DNA of 64,000 nucleotides. Origin: Bradyrhizobium sp. BRP22 (GTDB taxonomy: Bacteria; Pseudomonadota; Alphaproteobacteria; Rhizobiales; Xanthobacteraceae). Shown in pieces: positions 17,336 to 26,819 of this stretch. Within the stretch, counting starts at the first letter, position 1. Each line of letters opens with the position of its first letter. The translations under genes and the position numbers were made by a program. The notes under the pieces were generated by a model. That model worked only from the letters and a program-made list of their open reading frames with translations, was not told the origin of the DNA and did no database searches. The stretch lies in assembly GCF_020194175.1 (NCBI RefSeq), contig NZ_JADYVX010000009.1, positions 1 through 64,000 of the forward strand, in the 5' to 3' direction.

Positions 17336-18550
17336 ATGAACTGTAGCGCGGAGAAAGCAAGCCGAAAATCCAATTATGGTGCGTTTGGCCGCACCGGAAT
17401 GGCACTGGTTACCGCTGTAGCCATATTGCTCGGAATGCTGGCCGAACCCGCCGTGGCAGCCCGCAGATCGGTCCCGTTTCCCTTCGCTGACCTGTTCGCG
17501 CCGCCCCGATCAAGACCGCATCGCGCCGTCCATCGGGCAGTGGTGGTGCCATTGCCAAAGCCGCGTCCGGCCGAGGCGCCTGCCGCGAAGCCGCCTGAGC
17601 CGCCCGCAGCCGCCGAAAAGGCCCGTCCGGCCGACCATGGCAAGGCCGCCGAAAAAGCGCCGCCGACCGACCACGGCAAAGCCGCCGACAAGACACCCGA
17701 CGACAAGGCGGCCGAGACGGCTCCGCCGCCGCAGCCCTCGGCCTGCCGGCAGGCACTGACGGAGGAGATCGCCATCGCGCCAAGCGTCCCCGACATCCAT
17801 GGTCCCGGCGCCTGTGGCGGCGACGATCTGGTGCGGCTGGAGGCGATCGTCCTGCCCGACAAGCGAAAGGTTGCGGTGAAGCCGGCAGCGATCCTCCGCT
17901 GCATCATGGCCACGGCCATCGCCGATTGGGTGCGCTCCGACATCGCGCCGCTGGCGACAGGGCTCGGCAGCAGTATCAGCGAACTCGATAATTTCGATTC
18001 GTTCGAATGTCGCGGCCGCAACCGCGTCAATGGCGCGCAGCTCTCCGAGCATGGCCGCGCCAATGCGATCGATGTCCGCGCCTTCAAGCTCACGAACGGC
18101 CGCTCGATCTCGCTCACCGACCGCATTGTGCCGCGCGATCTGCGCGAGAGCGTGCTGCATTCGGCCTGCACGCGTTTCACGACCGTGCTGGGGCCTGGCT
18201 CCGACGGCTACCATGAGGACCACATCCATCTCGACCGGATGGAGCGGCGCAACAATTATCGGATCTGCCAGTGGGATGTCTGGGATCCGATGCCGGCCAT
18301 CGCCCCCCTGCTGCCGGCTGAGCGCCCCGAGCAGGCGCCGCCGCGCGAGGTCGCGGCAAAGCATGATCCGGAGAGCGACGCCAAAACTGGCAGCAAGTCG
18401 GATGGGTCCAAGTCGGAGAATACGAAGCCGGAGAATGCGAAGTCGGAGAATACGAAGCCGGATGCTGGCAATTCCGATGCGGCGCAGTCAAAACGTGCGG
18501 CGACCAAACCGGAGCCAACAAAAAAGCGCCGGCATAGCCGGCGCCCCTGA
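17336..18550 (+). CDS. Extensin-like C-terminal domain protein, exported
   Basis: 404 aa. A signal or anchor segment lies near 22-41 (MALVTAVAILLGMLAEPAVAA), followed by a Pro/Ala/Lys-rich linker with DHGKAAEKAPPTDHGKAADK repeats (about 70-130). The extensin-like domain follows (CRQALTEEIAIAP, CIMATAIADWVRSDIAPLA, ISELDNFDSFECRGRN, LSEHGRANAIDVRAF, GYHEDHIHLDRMERRNNYRICQWD; about 133-305). HGRANAIDV plus HEDHIHLD is the metal-peptidase-like core of this fold. The Lys-rich tail has SKSEN/TKPEN repeats. Probably cell-wall directed. Confidence 0.87.
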   Translation: MNCSAEKASRKSNYGAFGRTGMALVTAVAILLGMLAEPAVAARRSVPFPFADLFAPPRSRPHRAVHRAVVVPLPKPRPAEAPAAKPPEPPAAAEKARPADHGKAAEKAPPTDHGKAADKTPDDKAAETAPPPQPSACRQALTEEIAIAPSVPDIHGPGACGGDDLVRLEAIVLPDKRKVAVKPAAILRCIMATAIADWVRSDIAPLATGLGSSISELDNFDSFECRGRNRVNGAQLSEHGRANAIDVRAFKLTNGRSISLTDRIVPRDLRESVLHSACTRFTTVLGPGSDGYHEDHIHLDRMERRNNYRICQWDVWDPMPAIAPLLPAERPEQAPPREVAAKHDPESDAKTGSKSDGSKSENTKPENAKSENTKPDAGNSDAAQSKRAATKPEPTKKRRHSRRP

Positions 18551-18570
18551 TCGCGTCTCGTGCGAGCGGA

Positions 18571-19254
18571 CTACTGCACCATGGCGTTGCTGCCGCCGCC
18601 CTGCAGCGCCATCTTCGAATTGAACGGCGAGTCGCCGTGCTTCGGCTCCAGCACCACCACGACCGTGCCGACACCGACGCGGTCATAAAGGTCGATCACG
18701 TCCTCATTGGTCATGCGGATGCAGCCGGAGGAGATCGAGGCGCCGATATATTCCGGCTGGTTGGTGCCGTGGATGCGGAACAGCGTGTCCTTGCCGCCGG
18801 AGTACAGATAGAGCGCGCGCGAACCCATCGGATTGTCAGGTCCCGGTGCCACATAGGTCGGAACGCCGAGCCGGGAGATTTCGCCGGGGGTCGGATGCCA
18901 GGCCGGCCACTCGGTCTTGCTGCCGACCTTGGCAATGCCGGACCATGCCATGGCTTCTTCGCCGACGGTGATGCCGTAGCGGATCGCCTTGCCGTCCTTC
19001 TGCACCAGGTAAAGATAATGGTTGTCGGAATCGACCACGATGGAACCCGGCGCCTCCTTGCGGTGATAATCCACAATGGCGCGGCGGAACGGCTCGGCAA
19101 CCGGGACTTTCGCGTAGGTGGTCTTCGCCAGCAGGTCCTTGTCGCGCTGCTTGAAGTTGGCGGTGTTGGTTGCTTCGTAAGTTGTGGCCTGCATGCAACC
19201 CGACAGCATCAGGCCGGCTGCCACAATTCCCAGCATAACTTTCAGCGACGACAT
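18571..19254 (-). CDS. L,D-transpeptidase (YkuD), lipoprotein
   Basis: 227 aa from the ATG at 19254, which gives a lipoprotein signal MSSLKVMLGIVAAGLMLSGC with lipid-modified C20. The YkuD catalytic motif is complete: H162 in FRIHGTNQPE and C178 in ISSGCIRM, followed by NEDVIDLYDRV. It would form 3-3 peptidoglycan crosslinks or attach envelope proteins to peptidoglycan. It faces the extensin-like gene tail to tail, 20 bases between stops. Confidence 0.92.
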   Translation of the reverse strand: MSSLKVMLGIVAAGLMLSGCMQATTYEATNTANFKQRDKDLLAKTTYAKVPVAEPFRRAIVDYHRKEAPGSIVVDSDNHYLYLVQKDGKAIRYGITVGEEAMAWSGIAKVGSKTEWPAWHPTPGEISRLGVPTYVAPGPDNPMGSRALYLYSGGKDTLFRIHGTNQPEYIGASISSGCIRMTNEDVIDLYDRVGVGTVVVVLEPKHGDSPFNSKMALQGGGSNAMVQ

Positions 19255-19597
19255 GGTGCACTTCCGTTGAAAAACCTGCGTTCGCAGCGCGAAAAGTGCG
19301 CCCCAATCGCCACGATTCCATAGTTCTATTGGTCGCATTATTGCCGAAACCTGCCGCTATTCCCAGCGTTTAGAGACCTATCCCGCGCTGCGGGACCTCT
19401 GCTGTGGCTTTTTTGCCGCAATCCTGACATCGGCGGCCGGTTTCTGGGCAGATCGGCAACGGTTGCCAAATCGGGCCGCGCCGGAGCCATTTCCGCGCCA
19501 CAAATATGCATGGGCGGTTAAGGCGCCGTCATGAAGCCCTTGCCAGAATCGCGTTTAGTCCTGTTGGGTGCGCCGGTGCCCGGTTCCGGAGTTGCTG
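19255..19597. other. Divergent intergenic region, L,D-transpeptidase / corA
   Basis: Carries the upstream regions of both genes. A small hairpin TCCCGC-GCT-GCGGGA lies at 19381-19395. Possible in-frame extensions of corA (GTG at 19568) look less likely than the ATG at 19598. Nothing else is visible. Confidence 0.55.
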
Positions 19598-20575
19598 ATG
19601 CTGTCGGTGTTCGTTCCTTTCGATCTCGCGCTGAAAAAGGCCGTTTCCCCCGAGCTCGCGGCACTGCCGGAGAACGCGGTCTGGATCGATATGGTCAGGC
19701 CGACCCCGGAGGAGGACCGTGCCGTGGAGCGGCTCGCCGGGATCGCGGTGCCGACCCGCGAAGACATGCAGGAAATCGAGATTTCCAGCCGGCTCTATAT
19801 CGAGAACGGCGCGCGCTACATGACCGCGACGCTAATGTGCCATTCCGACACCGACATGCCCCGCACCACGGCGGTCACCTTCATCCTGGCCGGCCATCGG
19901 CTGGTGACCGTGCGCTACGAACAGCCGAAACCGTTCGCGCTGGTCGAGGCCAAGCTTGGGCGGTCCTGCGCGCCCACAATCAACGGCGAGATGGTGCTGA
20001 TGGAACTGCTCGACGCGGTGATCGATCGCTGCGCCGACATCCTGGAGCGTTGCGGTTCCGAGATCGACCAGGTCTCGCACGACATCTTCGAACCTGAGAG
20101 CGAGCGGCACGGCCATGCCAAGCAATATTCGCGGATCCTGATCGAAATCGGCCGCAAGGGCGACCTGACCTCGAAAGTGCGTGAAAGCCTGGTTTCGATC
20201 GGTCGCGTCGTCACCTTCATGTCGGCGGTGATCGAAGGCGTCAAATGGTCCAAGGACATGCGCGAGCAGCTCAAGACCATGCAGCGCGACGTCGCCTCGC
20301 TCACCGACCACGCCTCCTATCTCTCCAGCAAGATCACCTTCACGCTCGACGCCATGCTCGGTGTCGTCAATCTCGAGCAGAACAACATCATCAAGCTGTT
20401 TTCGGTGATGGCCGTGGTGCTGATGCCGCCGACCCTGATCGCGTCGATCTACGGCATGAACTTCAAGACTATGCCCGAACTCGACTGGCCGCACGGCTAT
20501 CCGATCGCGCTCGGAATGATGCTGATCGCGGCGATCGTGCCGTACTGGATTTTCAAGTTGAAGAAGTGGCTGTAG
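19598..20575 (+). CDS. corA: CorA-type magnesium/divalent cation transporter
   Basis: 325 aa from the ATG at 19598. The large cytoplasmic N-terminal domain ends in a long helix, followed by two C-terminal membrane segments; the pore signature Y285-G-M-N closes the first. The periplasmic loop after it is FKTMPELDWPHGYP. Family members form pentameric channels for Mg2+ (sometimes Co2+/Ni2+). The C-terminal FKLKKWL is typical of the family. Confidence 0.92.
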   Translation: MLSVFVPFDLALKKAVSPELAALPENAVWIDMVRPTPEEDRAVERLAGIAVPTREDMQEIEISSRLYIENGARYMTATLMCHSDTDMPRTTAVTFILAGHRLVTVRYEQPKPFALVEAKLGRSCAPTINGEMVLMELLDAVIDRCADILERCGSEIDQVSHDIFEPESERHGHAKQYSRILIEIGRKGDLTSKVRESLVSIGRVVTFMSAVIEGVKWSKDMREQLKTMQRDVASLTDHASYLSSKITFTLDAMLGVVNLEQNNIIKLFSVMAVVLMPPTLIASIYGMNFKTMPELDWPHGYPIALGMMLIAAIVPYWIFKLKKWL

Positions 20576-20728
20576 CTACTCTGAAGTCGAGTTCCATTGC
20601 AGTCGCCATTGCGGCAACAAAGCTGCCGCAATTCCTCCGCTAATCCTCCGCTAAAATTTGAGTGTTGCGCTGAACGTTTGAGCGAAACTTTGCTGCGATA
20701 ACCGCCGGCCTCAAGCCGGAGGACAGCA

Positions 20729-20947
20729 ATGGTTGAGAAGATCATAACGCCACGGCGTAACATCATCGACTTCGCGCGCTATCAGCAGGACCGCATGGTC
20801 GGAAAGATGCAGGCGATATCGCCGCGCATCTGCCGTCACTGCGGCGCTGCCCTGCTCGATGGCGAAAACGAAGACGAGTGCTCCAGCGCGTTCAACACCA
20901 GCGCGCCGCGAGTAGTAGAGAAGCCGCGTAAGTTCTACGCGGATTGA
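20729..20947 (+). CDS. Small protein with one CxxC, unknown
   Basis: 72 aa with a C-R-H-C knuckle at about 35-38 and a further Cys near 51. A GGAGGA ribosome site lies 5 bases before the ATG. The N-terminus is basic (MVEKIITPRRNIIDFARYQQ), and there is no signal peptide. I do not recognise a family; the ribosome site and codon use support a real gene. Confidence 0.6.
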   Translation: MVEKIITPRRNIIDFARYQQDRMVGKMQAISPRICRHCGAALLDGENEDECSSAFNTSAPRVVEKPRKFYAD

Positions 20948-20980
20948 CGGCCAGGACGGCCGCTTGACGAGTGCAAGCAA

Positions 20981-21020
20981 AGCAATCCAGAAGACGACGG
21001 CGGAAACGGTCTGGATTGCT
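20981..21020. repeat. Hairpin with AGCAATCC core
   Basis: Arms AGCAATCCAG and CTGGATTGCT are perfectly inverted around a 20-base loop. It lies between the 72-aa gene and the convergent SDR gene, so it may act as a bidirectional mRNA end. The core matches the inner arms of the family B element at 2857-2943. Confidence 0.65.
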
Positions 21021-21057
21021 TGGTGCTCTCATTTGTTCTCAGCAGCGATCACCGGTC

Positions 21058-21810
21058 CTATACGTGCTGACCACCATTGATGTGGATCTCGGCGCCGTTC
21101 ACGTAGGAACTGGTCTCCGTGCACAGCACGTAGATGATCTTGGCGACTTCGTCTGGTGTGCCCAGGCGATGCATCGGGATCTGCTGCTCGACGATCTTCT
21201 CGGTGCCCGGCGACAGGATCGAGGTGTCGATCTCGCCCGGGGCGATCGAGTTGACGCGGACGCCGACGCGGCCGAAATCGGAAGCCATCTCGCGCGTCAG
21301 TGCCGCGAGCGCCGCTTTCGAAGTGGCATAGGCCGCGCCCGCGAACGGGTGCACGCGTGAGCCGGCGATCGAGGTGACGTTCACCACCGCGCCCTTGGCG
21401 GTCTTGAGCTCGTTGATCAGCCCGCGCGCCAGCATGATCGGCGCGAAGAAATTTACGCGGAAGACGTGCAGCCAGGTGTCGATATCGGTGTCCATGGTGC
21501 CGAGCCGCGCACCGCCGGGACCTTTCGGCGAGATCGCCGCATTGTTGACCAGCGCGTGCAGCTCGTCGTTCTCCAGCCGTCTGCGGATCTCCGAGATCGC
21601 GCGCACGGTGTCGTCATGGTCGCCGAAGTCGACCTCGATGTGATCTTCCGGTCCCGCGCCCCACGGGCACACTTCCGGAAAGGCGTGGCGCGAGCAGGTG
21701 ATCACGCGCCAGCCGGCCGAGGAGAAGCGGATCGCGGTGGCATGGCCGATGCCGCGGCTGGCGCCGGTCAGGAGCAGCGTGCGCCGCGGCGCATTGGAGA
21801 TGTTCGGCAT
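21058..21810 (-). CDS. Short-chain dehydrogenase/reductase
   Basis: 250 aa classical SDR: TGASRGIG at 15-22 for NAD(P) binding, LVNNAAIS, VNVTSIAGS (catalytic Ser), and YATSK (Tyr and Lys of the catalytic triad), then RVNSIAPGEIDT and a C-terminal YVNGAEIHINGG. The substrate is unknown. It lies 23 bases after pdxH on the same strand and is probably co-transcribed with it. Confidence 0.92.
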   Translation of the reverse strand: MPNISNAPRRTLLLTGASRGIGHATAIRFSSAGWRVITCSRHAFPEVCPWGAGPEDHIEVDFGDHDDTVRAISEIRRRLENDELHALVNNAAISPKGPGGARLGTMDTDIDTWLHVFRVNFFAPIMLARGLINELKTAKGAVVNVTSIAGSRVHPFAGAAYATSKAALAALTREMASDFGRVGVRVNSIAPGEIDTSILSPGTEKIVEQQIPMHRLGTPDEVAKIIYVLCTETSSYVNGAEIHINGGQHV

Positions 21811-21833
21811 GGTGATCTTTCAGATTGTCGTCA

Positions 21834-22475
21834 TCACGGATAGAGCCGCACCTTGGTCCAGGCCTGGCCCGGGCTCTCGCGGCGGAATTCGATGCGGTCG
21901 TGCAGGCGGTAGGGACGGTCGTGCCAGAACTCGATGCTGACAGGCGTGACGCGCCAGCCGCTCCACCCCTGCGGGCGCGGCACCTCGCCGATCACATATT
22001 TGGCGGCGACCTTCGCGATCGCCTGTTCGAACGCGAAGCGGCTCTCCAGCGGCTGCGACTGCTTGCTGGCCCAGGCGCCGAGCTGCGCCTGCTTCGGCCG
22101 CGTCGCGAAATAGGCGTCGGCTTCGGCGTCGCTCACCGGCGACACGTTGCCGCGGATGCGTACCTGCCGGCGCAACGATTTCCAGTGGAATAGTAAAGCG
22201 GCTTTAGGATTTGCGGCGAGTTCGCGGCCTTTGGCGCTGGCGACGTGGCTGTAGAACACGAAACCATCCGCGTCATAGCCTTTCATCAGCACCATCCGCA
22301 CATCCGGCAGCCCATCGGCATCGACGGTTGCGAGCGCCATCGCGTTGGGATCGTTCGGCTCGGACTTGGCCGCTTTGGCAAACCATTCGGCGAACAGCGC
22401 AAACGGTTCTTCGGCGGCGGTAAAATCACCCGATGTTAACGGTGTCGGGTGTTTGATGGAGGTCGTGTCTGTCAT
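21834..22475 (-). CDS. pdxH: Pyridoxamine 5'-phosphate oxidase
   Basis: 213 aa FMN enzyme that oxidises pyridoxine or pyridoxamine phosphate to pyridoxal phosphate. Motifs: [63 protein letters not shown], and the C-terminal signature [22 protein letters not shown], with the end RLYP. Full length. Confidence 0.95.
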   Translation of the reverse strand: MTDTTSIKHPTPLTSGDFTAAEEPFALFAEWFAKAAKSEPNDPNAMALATVDADGLPDVRMVLMKGYDADGFVFYSHVASAKGRELAANPKAALLFHWKSLRRQVRIRGNVSPVSDAEADAYFATRPKQAQLGAWASKQSQPLESRFAFEQAIAKVAAKYVIGEVPRPQGWSGWRVTPVSIEFWHDRPYRLHDRIEFRRESPGQAWTKVRLYP

Positions 22476-22490
22476 GTCAGGAGTCCAGCG

Positions 22491-22988
22491 TTGCCTCGAT
22501 CGGCCTCAGAGCGCGCGTTACTTGCCCTATATAGGACATGGGGACGCGTTGGCCTATCGGCGATCCGCCCGGCAGGCACGGTGATGACACTGGTTCTGAT
22601 CGGCCTCAGCGCCGGTGGCTGCGCCCTGTCGCGCGGTGACAGTTTCGCCCGGCTGGACGACAAGGACTTGACCGGTGCGCTCGGCGTGACCCAAGTCAAG
22701 CGATCGGCGCCGACCGACAGCGATCTCGCCTTTGCCCGCAACGCCGCCTCCGACGTGCTGGCCAAGGGCGACAAGGATTCCAGCCAGGCCTGGGAAAACC
22801 CCGAGACCGGCGCGCGCGGTTCGGTGACGCCGCTATCGCAGGCTTACGCCGCCGAGGACGGTCGGACCTGCCGCGATTTCCTGGCGAGCTATGTCAACGG
22901 CCGGACCGAGAGCTGGCTGCAGGGCGCCGCCTGCAAAAGCGGACGCGGACGCTGGGAGATCCACAATCTGAAACCCTGGCGGTCCTGA
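22491..22988 (+). CDS. RT0821/Lpp0805-type surface lipoprotein
   Basis: 165 aa if it starts at the TTG at 22491, which has CAGGAG 7 bases upstream; an ATG at 22584 would leave the signal without positive residues. The lipobox LSAGGC precedes a mature region containing [36 protein letters not shown] and TCRDFLASY, then a C-terminal [10 protein letters not shown]. This is the pattern of the bacterial surface antigen family often seen as small rickettsial-type antigens. It diverges from pdxH, with only 15 bases between starts. Confidence 0.72.
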   Translation: MPRSASERALLALYRTWGRVGLSAIRPAGTVMTLVLIGLSAGGCALSRGDSFARLDDKDLTGALGVTQVKRSAPTDSDLAFARNAASDVLAKGDKDSSQAWENPETGARGSVTPLSQAYAAEDGRTCRDFLASYVNGRTESWLQGAACKSGRGRWEIHNLKPWRS

Positions 22989-23088
22989 AAGCAGTTGCAA
23001 AAATGCCACTGCGTCCCCAAATGACATCAAAGTGGGGCGACAAGCCCGAAAATTTCAGGTCTGATTTCCCGTGAAGGAGACGTGACGG

Positions 23089-24054
23089 ATGCGCGACCCC
23101 TATGAGGTCTTGGGGGTGCCGCGGGGCGCCAGCGCCGCTGCGATCAAGAGCGCCTATCGCAAGCTCGCCAAGAAGCATCATCCCGACAACAACAAGAACG
23201 ATCCGAAGGCTGCCGCGCGTTTCGCCGAGATCAACTCGGCCAACGAAATCATCGGCGACGAGGAGAAGCGCAAACAATTTGACCGCGGCGAGATCGACGC
23301 CGAGGGCAAGCCGCGCTTCCAGGGCTTTCCCGGTGGCGGCTTTTCGGGTGGCGATGCGCGCGGCCGTGCCGGTCCGGGCGGGTTCGAAACCTATACGTTC
23401 CGCAGCGGCCCCGGCGGCATGGAAGGCGGCGCAGGCGGCTTCGAGGACATCCTCAACAGCATGTTCGGCGCCGGCGCCCGTGCGCGGGGTGGCGGCCGCC
23501 AGTTTGAATTCGACACCGGCGGCGTCGGGCTCGACCTCGACCTCAGCGTCGCCATGACGGTGTCGCTGGAGGAAGCGGTGCAGGGCGCCGAGAAGCGCGT
23601 CCGCCTGCCGACCGGCAAGGAACTCAACGTCAAGATTCCCGCCGGCGTCAGCTCCGGTCAGCAGATCCGGCTGAAGGGTCAGGGCGAGACGGCGCCCGGC
23701 CACCGCCCGGGCGATCTGCTGATCACCGTGACGATCGCGCCGCATCCCTTCTTCAAGGTCGACGGCAACGATCTTCGGGTCGAACTGCCGATCACGCTGT
23801 ACGAGGCGGTGCTGGGCGGCAAGGTCCGCGTGCCGACGCTCGGTGGCGCAGTCGAATTGTCGATTCCGAAGAACACTTCAAGCGGCAGGACGTTTCGGCT
23901 GAAGGGCAAGGGCCTGCCGAAAGCAGGCAGCCCCGGTGATCTCTATGTCACCGCCCGCATCATCCTGCCCGATGGGAACGATGCGGAGCTGGAAGCATTG
24001 ATGGAAAAGTGGCGCGACCAGCATCCCTACAATCCCCGCAGCGATCTAGGCTGA
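23089..24054 (+). CDS. DnaJ-type chaperone (CbpA/class B J-protein)
   Basis: 321 aa. The J domain at 1-65 has the HPD motif at 31-33 (KKHHPDNN), which stimulates DnaK ATPase. A Gly/Phe-rich linker (about 80-130) follows, then two C-terminal substrate-binding beta-domains (RVRLPTGKELNVKIPAGVSSGQQIRLKGQG; PTLGGAVELSIPKNTSSGRTFRLKGKGLP). There is no zinc-finger repeat, so it is a class B J-protein rather than DnaJ itself. A GTGAAGGAG ribosome site precedes the ATG. Confidence 0.92.
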   Translation: MRDPYEVLGVPRGASAAAIKSAYRKLAKKHHPDNNKNDPKAAARFAEINSANEIIGDEEKRKQFDRGEIDAEGKPRFQGFPGGGFSGGDARGRAGPGGFETYTFRSGPGGMEGGAGGFEDILNSMFGAGARARGGGRQFEFDTGGVGLDLDLSVAMTVSLEEAVQGAEKRVRLPTGKELNVKIPAGVSSGQQIRLKGQGETAPGHRPGDLLITVTIAPHPFFKVDGNDLRVELPITLYEAVLGGKVRVPTLGGAVELSIPKNTSSGRTFRLKGKGLPKAGSPGDLYVTARIILPDGNDAELEALMEKWRDQHPYNPRSDLG

Positions 24055-24445
24055 GGGAGCGGCCTCGAGAGGGGGACCAGCGCTGTACCAAACCCCAATC
24101 GAGGCCGCGAGCGCCGATCGGCGGATCGAGCGCTGCGCGATAACGCGGGAACATCCGGTGCGATTCTGAGACGCGCCGATGTCCTGATTCCAGATTTTCA
24201 ACGGCGGAATTGGGACATCGGGCAAGTGTGGCCGTTGCATCACGGAGCTCCGCGAAATGCGGGCGTTTTCGCAAAACCCGGAATCGCCCGGTCTTTCGAA
24301 TCGCCGTGCGCGAACTACATAAGGCTGTGCGATGGCGCTTCGCGCTGTCGCAGCCCTCCTTGGGCGTTTCCTCCCTAGACTTGGGCCGCTTGCTTCCGCA
24401 GGTGGCCCTTTTTTCTTGGTCTTGGCCGGTGACGATGGTGCTCGC
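24055..24445. other. Intergenic region, nothing recognised
   Basis: 391 bases between the convergent J-protein and anti-sigma genes. I see no tRNA, no clear family repeat, no strong hairpin and no convincing reading frame. Confidence 0.5.
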
Positions 24446-25219
24446 TCAGCCGCCGTTCTTTTCCATCTGGTCGTACACGGCTTGCGCGATCTGGGTCAGG
24501 CGGTTGCGGTCGCTGCCGCCGCTGACGACATAGCCGACGCCGCGATCGGCCCAGAACAGTGCGCCTTCATTGCCCTGCGTGGCGTAACGCATCTGCGTGG
24601 TCTCGGCCTGTGCCTTGGAGGCATAGACCGTGAAGCGCTCGCCGGAGGCGCTCTCATACATCAGGAACGAGGCCGGCCGTCCGGTCGGGCCGGGTAGCAG
24701 CCGGCCGCCGACCAGCTTCAATCCCGCCGCCGACATGTCCGGCGCACGCACTTCCCAGCCGCAGCGCTTGGTCAGCCAGGCCTGCAGATGGGCCCGTTCA
24801 TTGCCGGGCACTTCGACCGGATGACGGACCTCGACCACATAGAGCCGGTGCGCGTCCATCGCATCCAGCGTGAAGCTCTGCACCGGCGAGGGCGTGGCTG
24901 CTGCGCCATGTGCGATCCAGCCGAGGCCGCCGCCGGCCACGAATGCCACCAGCGTTGCGGCAACGGCGCCATAGACCAGCTTGCGCGGCTGACGCACCAG
25001 CCGCTCGATCTCGAGTCGCCTCGGCACCGCTTCATCGGCGACCGAATCGTAGCGCGCATGCAGCACGTCGGCCATGGCGAGCCACGACCGCACCCGCTCG
25101 GCGTCATCCGGGTGCGCCGCCAGCCACGCCTCGACATCGCCGCGGCGCTCCGCCGGCAATTCGTTGTCGACGTAAGCGTGCAGCTCATCCTCGGTGACGG
25201 GAATCCTGGGGTTGGTCAT
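24446..25219 (-). CDS. Anti-sigma factor-like membrane protein
   Basis: 257 aa. An N-terminal anti-sigma fold (VTEDELHAYVDNELPAERRGDVEAWLAAHPDD) of the type that clasps ECF sigma factors is followed by a membrane helix (about 81-105, YGAVAATLVAFVAGGGLGWIAHG) and a periplasmic domain ending in repeated aromatic strands (ALFWADRGVGYVVSG). The HxxxCxxC zinc motif of ZAS anti-sigma factors is not present. It lies 77 bases after the ECF sigma gene, as expected for a regulator pair. Confidence 0.85.
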   Translation of the reverse strand: MTNPRIPVTEDELHAYVDNELPAERRGDVEAWLAAHPDDAERVRSWLAMADVLHARYDSVADEAVPRRLEIERLVRQPRKLVYGAVAATLVAFVAGGGLGWIAHGAAATPSPVQSFTLDAMDAHRLYVVEVRHPVEVPGNERAHLQAWLTKRCGWEVRAPDMSAAGLKLVGGRLLPGPTGRPASFLMYESASGERFTVYASKAQAETTQMRYATQGNEGALFWADRGVGYVVSGGSDRNRLTQIAQAVYDQMEKNGG

Positions 25220-25296
25220 GTCAGTCGTCTCTGTCTAATCCTTAAGAATCAAAAAACGTTCGAACCTGATGTCATGGCCATGCATACCGCCTGCCA

Positions 25297-25788
25297 TCAT
25301 TTCACCCGCCTCAGCTCCGTCGTCCGTTCGCCTTCGAGGAAGGCTTTAACGTGGGCGCGTGCACGCGCAAGCCGGGACATCACGGTGCCGATCGGCACGC
25401 CCTGGATGTCGGCGACCTCGCGGTAACTCAGTCCTTCCAGCATCACCAGCAGCAGCGCCGCGCGCTGCTCTTCCACCAATGTCGCCAGCGCGCGGGCAAT
25501 GTCGCGGCCTTCGGCCTCGGTGCCGCTGGCGTCCGGATTGTTGTCCAGGAGCGGCATGAATTGCGGCCGTCGCGCCAGCGAGCGGCGGCGGTTCTTGTTG
25601 AGGTTGGTCAGGATCGTATAGAGCCAGCTCCTGACGTCGCCGCCGAGGAACAGCCGCTCCGACCGCAGCGCCCGCACCAAGGTATCCTGCACCAGGTCGT
25701 CGGCAATATCGGCATCGCGCGCGAGCGCCCGCGCGTAGCGGCGCAGCGCCGGGATCATGGCTTCGACACTCTGCCGGAACGCGGTCAT
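25297..25788 (-). CDS. ECF sigma factor
   Basis: 163 aa, with region 2 (RYARALARDADIADDLVQDTLVRAL ... DVRSWLYTILTNLNKNRRR) and region 4 (LATLVEEQRAALLLVMLEGLSYREVADIQGVPIGTVMSRLARARAHVKAFL) complete and a short linker. It belongs to the small two-domain ECF class. Its partner is the membrane anti-sigma-like gene directly downstream. The regulon and stimulus cannot be read from the sequence. Confidence 0.93.
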   Translation of the reverse strand: MTAFRQSVEAMIPALRRYARALARDADIADDLVQDTLVRALRSERLFLGGDVRSWLYTILTNLNKNRRRSLARRPQFMPLLDNNPDASGTEAEGRDIARALATLVEEQRAALLLVMLEGLSYREVADIQGVPIGTVMSRLARARAHVKAFLEGERTTELRRVK

Positions 25789-25989
25789 GGCACCGGAATC
25801 TTCATCCTGCTTTGGCTCTGACGCCTACTCAACATAACACCTGAGTGACGTGGCTATTCCTTGTAGCGATTTGTAGCACGGGCGGAGCCGGGCTTCAGGA
25901 TTGGGCAAAATGGGCGTGAAGGGGGCTGTACCGCGGTGGAGCGCTGGTGTACCTCGGAATGACAAATCCAATGCGGGAATGGACAGCGC

Positions 25990-26808
25990 ATGGCACAGAA
26001 ATCGGGTCTGATGCAGGGCAAGCGCGGCGTGATCCTTGGCGTCGCCAACAACCGCTCGATCGCCTGGGGCATCGCCAAAGCATGCCACGACGCCGGCGCC
26101 GAGATCGCGCTCACCTGGCAGGGCGATGCCCTGAAGAAGCGTGTCGAACCCTTGGCGAAGGAATTGAACGCGCTTCTGCTCGGCCATTGCGACGTCACCG
26201 ACGCCGCGACCATCGACGCGGTGTTCGACGTCGCCAGGGAGAAATGGGGCAAGATCGATTTCGTCGTGCATGCGATCGCCTTCTCCGACAAGGACCAGCT
26301 CGACGGCCGCTACATCGAGACCACGGCGGAGAACTTCTCCAAGTCGATGCTGATAAGCTGTTATTCGCTGACCGCGATCGCGCAGCGGGCTGAAAAGCTT
26401 CTCGTCGATGGCGGCTCGATCCTGACGCTGACCTATTACGGCGCCGAGAAGTGGATGCCGCATTACAACGTGATGGGCGTCGCGAAGGCGGCGCTGGAAG
26501 CAAGCGTGCGCTATCTCGCCGCCGATCTCGGCGAGAAGAACATCCGCGTCAACGCGATCTCGGCAGGCCCGATCAAGACGCTGGCGGCCTCCGGCATCGG
26601 CGATTTCCGCTACATTCTGAAGTGGAACGAATACAACGCGCCGATGCGGCGCACGGTCACGATCGAGGAGGTAGGCGACAGTGCGCTCTATCTGCTGTCC
26701 GATCTCTCGCGCGGCGTCACCGGCGAGGTGCATCACGTCGATTCCGGCTATCACATTGTCGGCATGAAGCGTCCCGATGCGCCCGACATTTCGCTCGCCA
26801 AGGAATAA
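25990..26808 (+). CDS. fabI: Enoyl-ACP reductase FabI
   Basis: 272 aa NADH-dependent enoyl-ACP reductase of type II fatty acid synthesis. It has VILGVANNRSIAWGIAKA for cofactor binding and the FabI-type catalytic Y159-x6-K166 (YNVMGVAK), with the other active-site Tyr in TLTYYGAEK. The C-terminus FRYILKWNEYNAPMRRTVTIEEVG is characteristic. It is followed 11 bases later by a histidine phosphatase gene. Confidence 0.95.
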   Translation: MAQKSGLMQGKRGVILGVANNRSIAWGIAKACHDAGAEIALTWQGDALKKRVEPLAKELNALLLGHCDVTDAATIDAVFDVAREKWGKIDFVVHAIAFSDKDQLDGRYIETTAENFSKSMLISCYSLTAIAQRAEKLLVDGGSILTLTYYGAEKWMPHYNVMGVAKAALEASVRYLAADLGEKNIRVNAISAGPIKTLAASGIGDFRYILKWNEYNAPMRRTVTIEEVGDSALYLLSDLSRGVTGEVHHVDSGYHIVGMKRPDAPDISLAKE

Positions 26809-26819
26809 TTACTGCTCCG

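Noticed and set aside
25825..26754. 309-codon minus-strand frame overlapping fabI
   Set aside because: Opposite strand of fabI, whose catalytic Tyr and Lys are clear.
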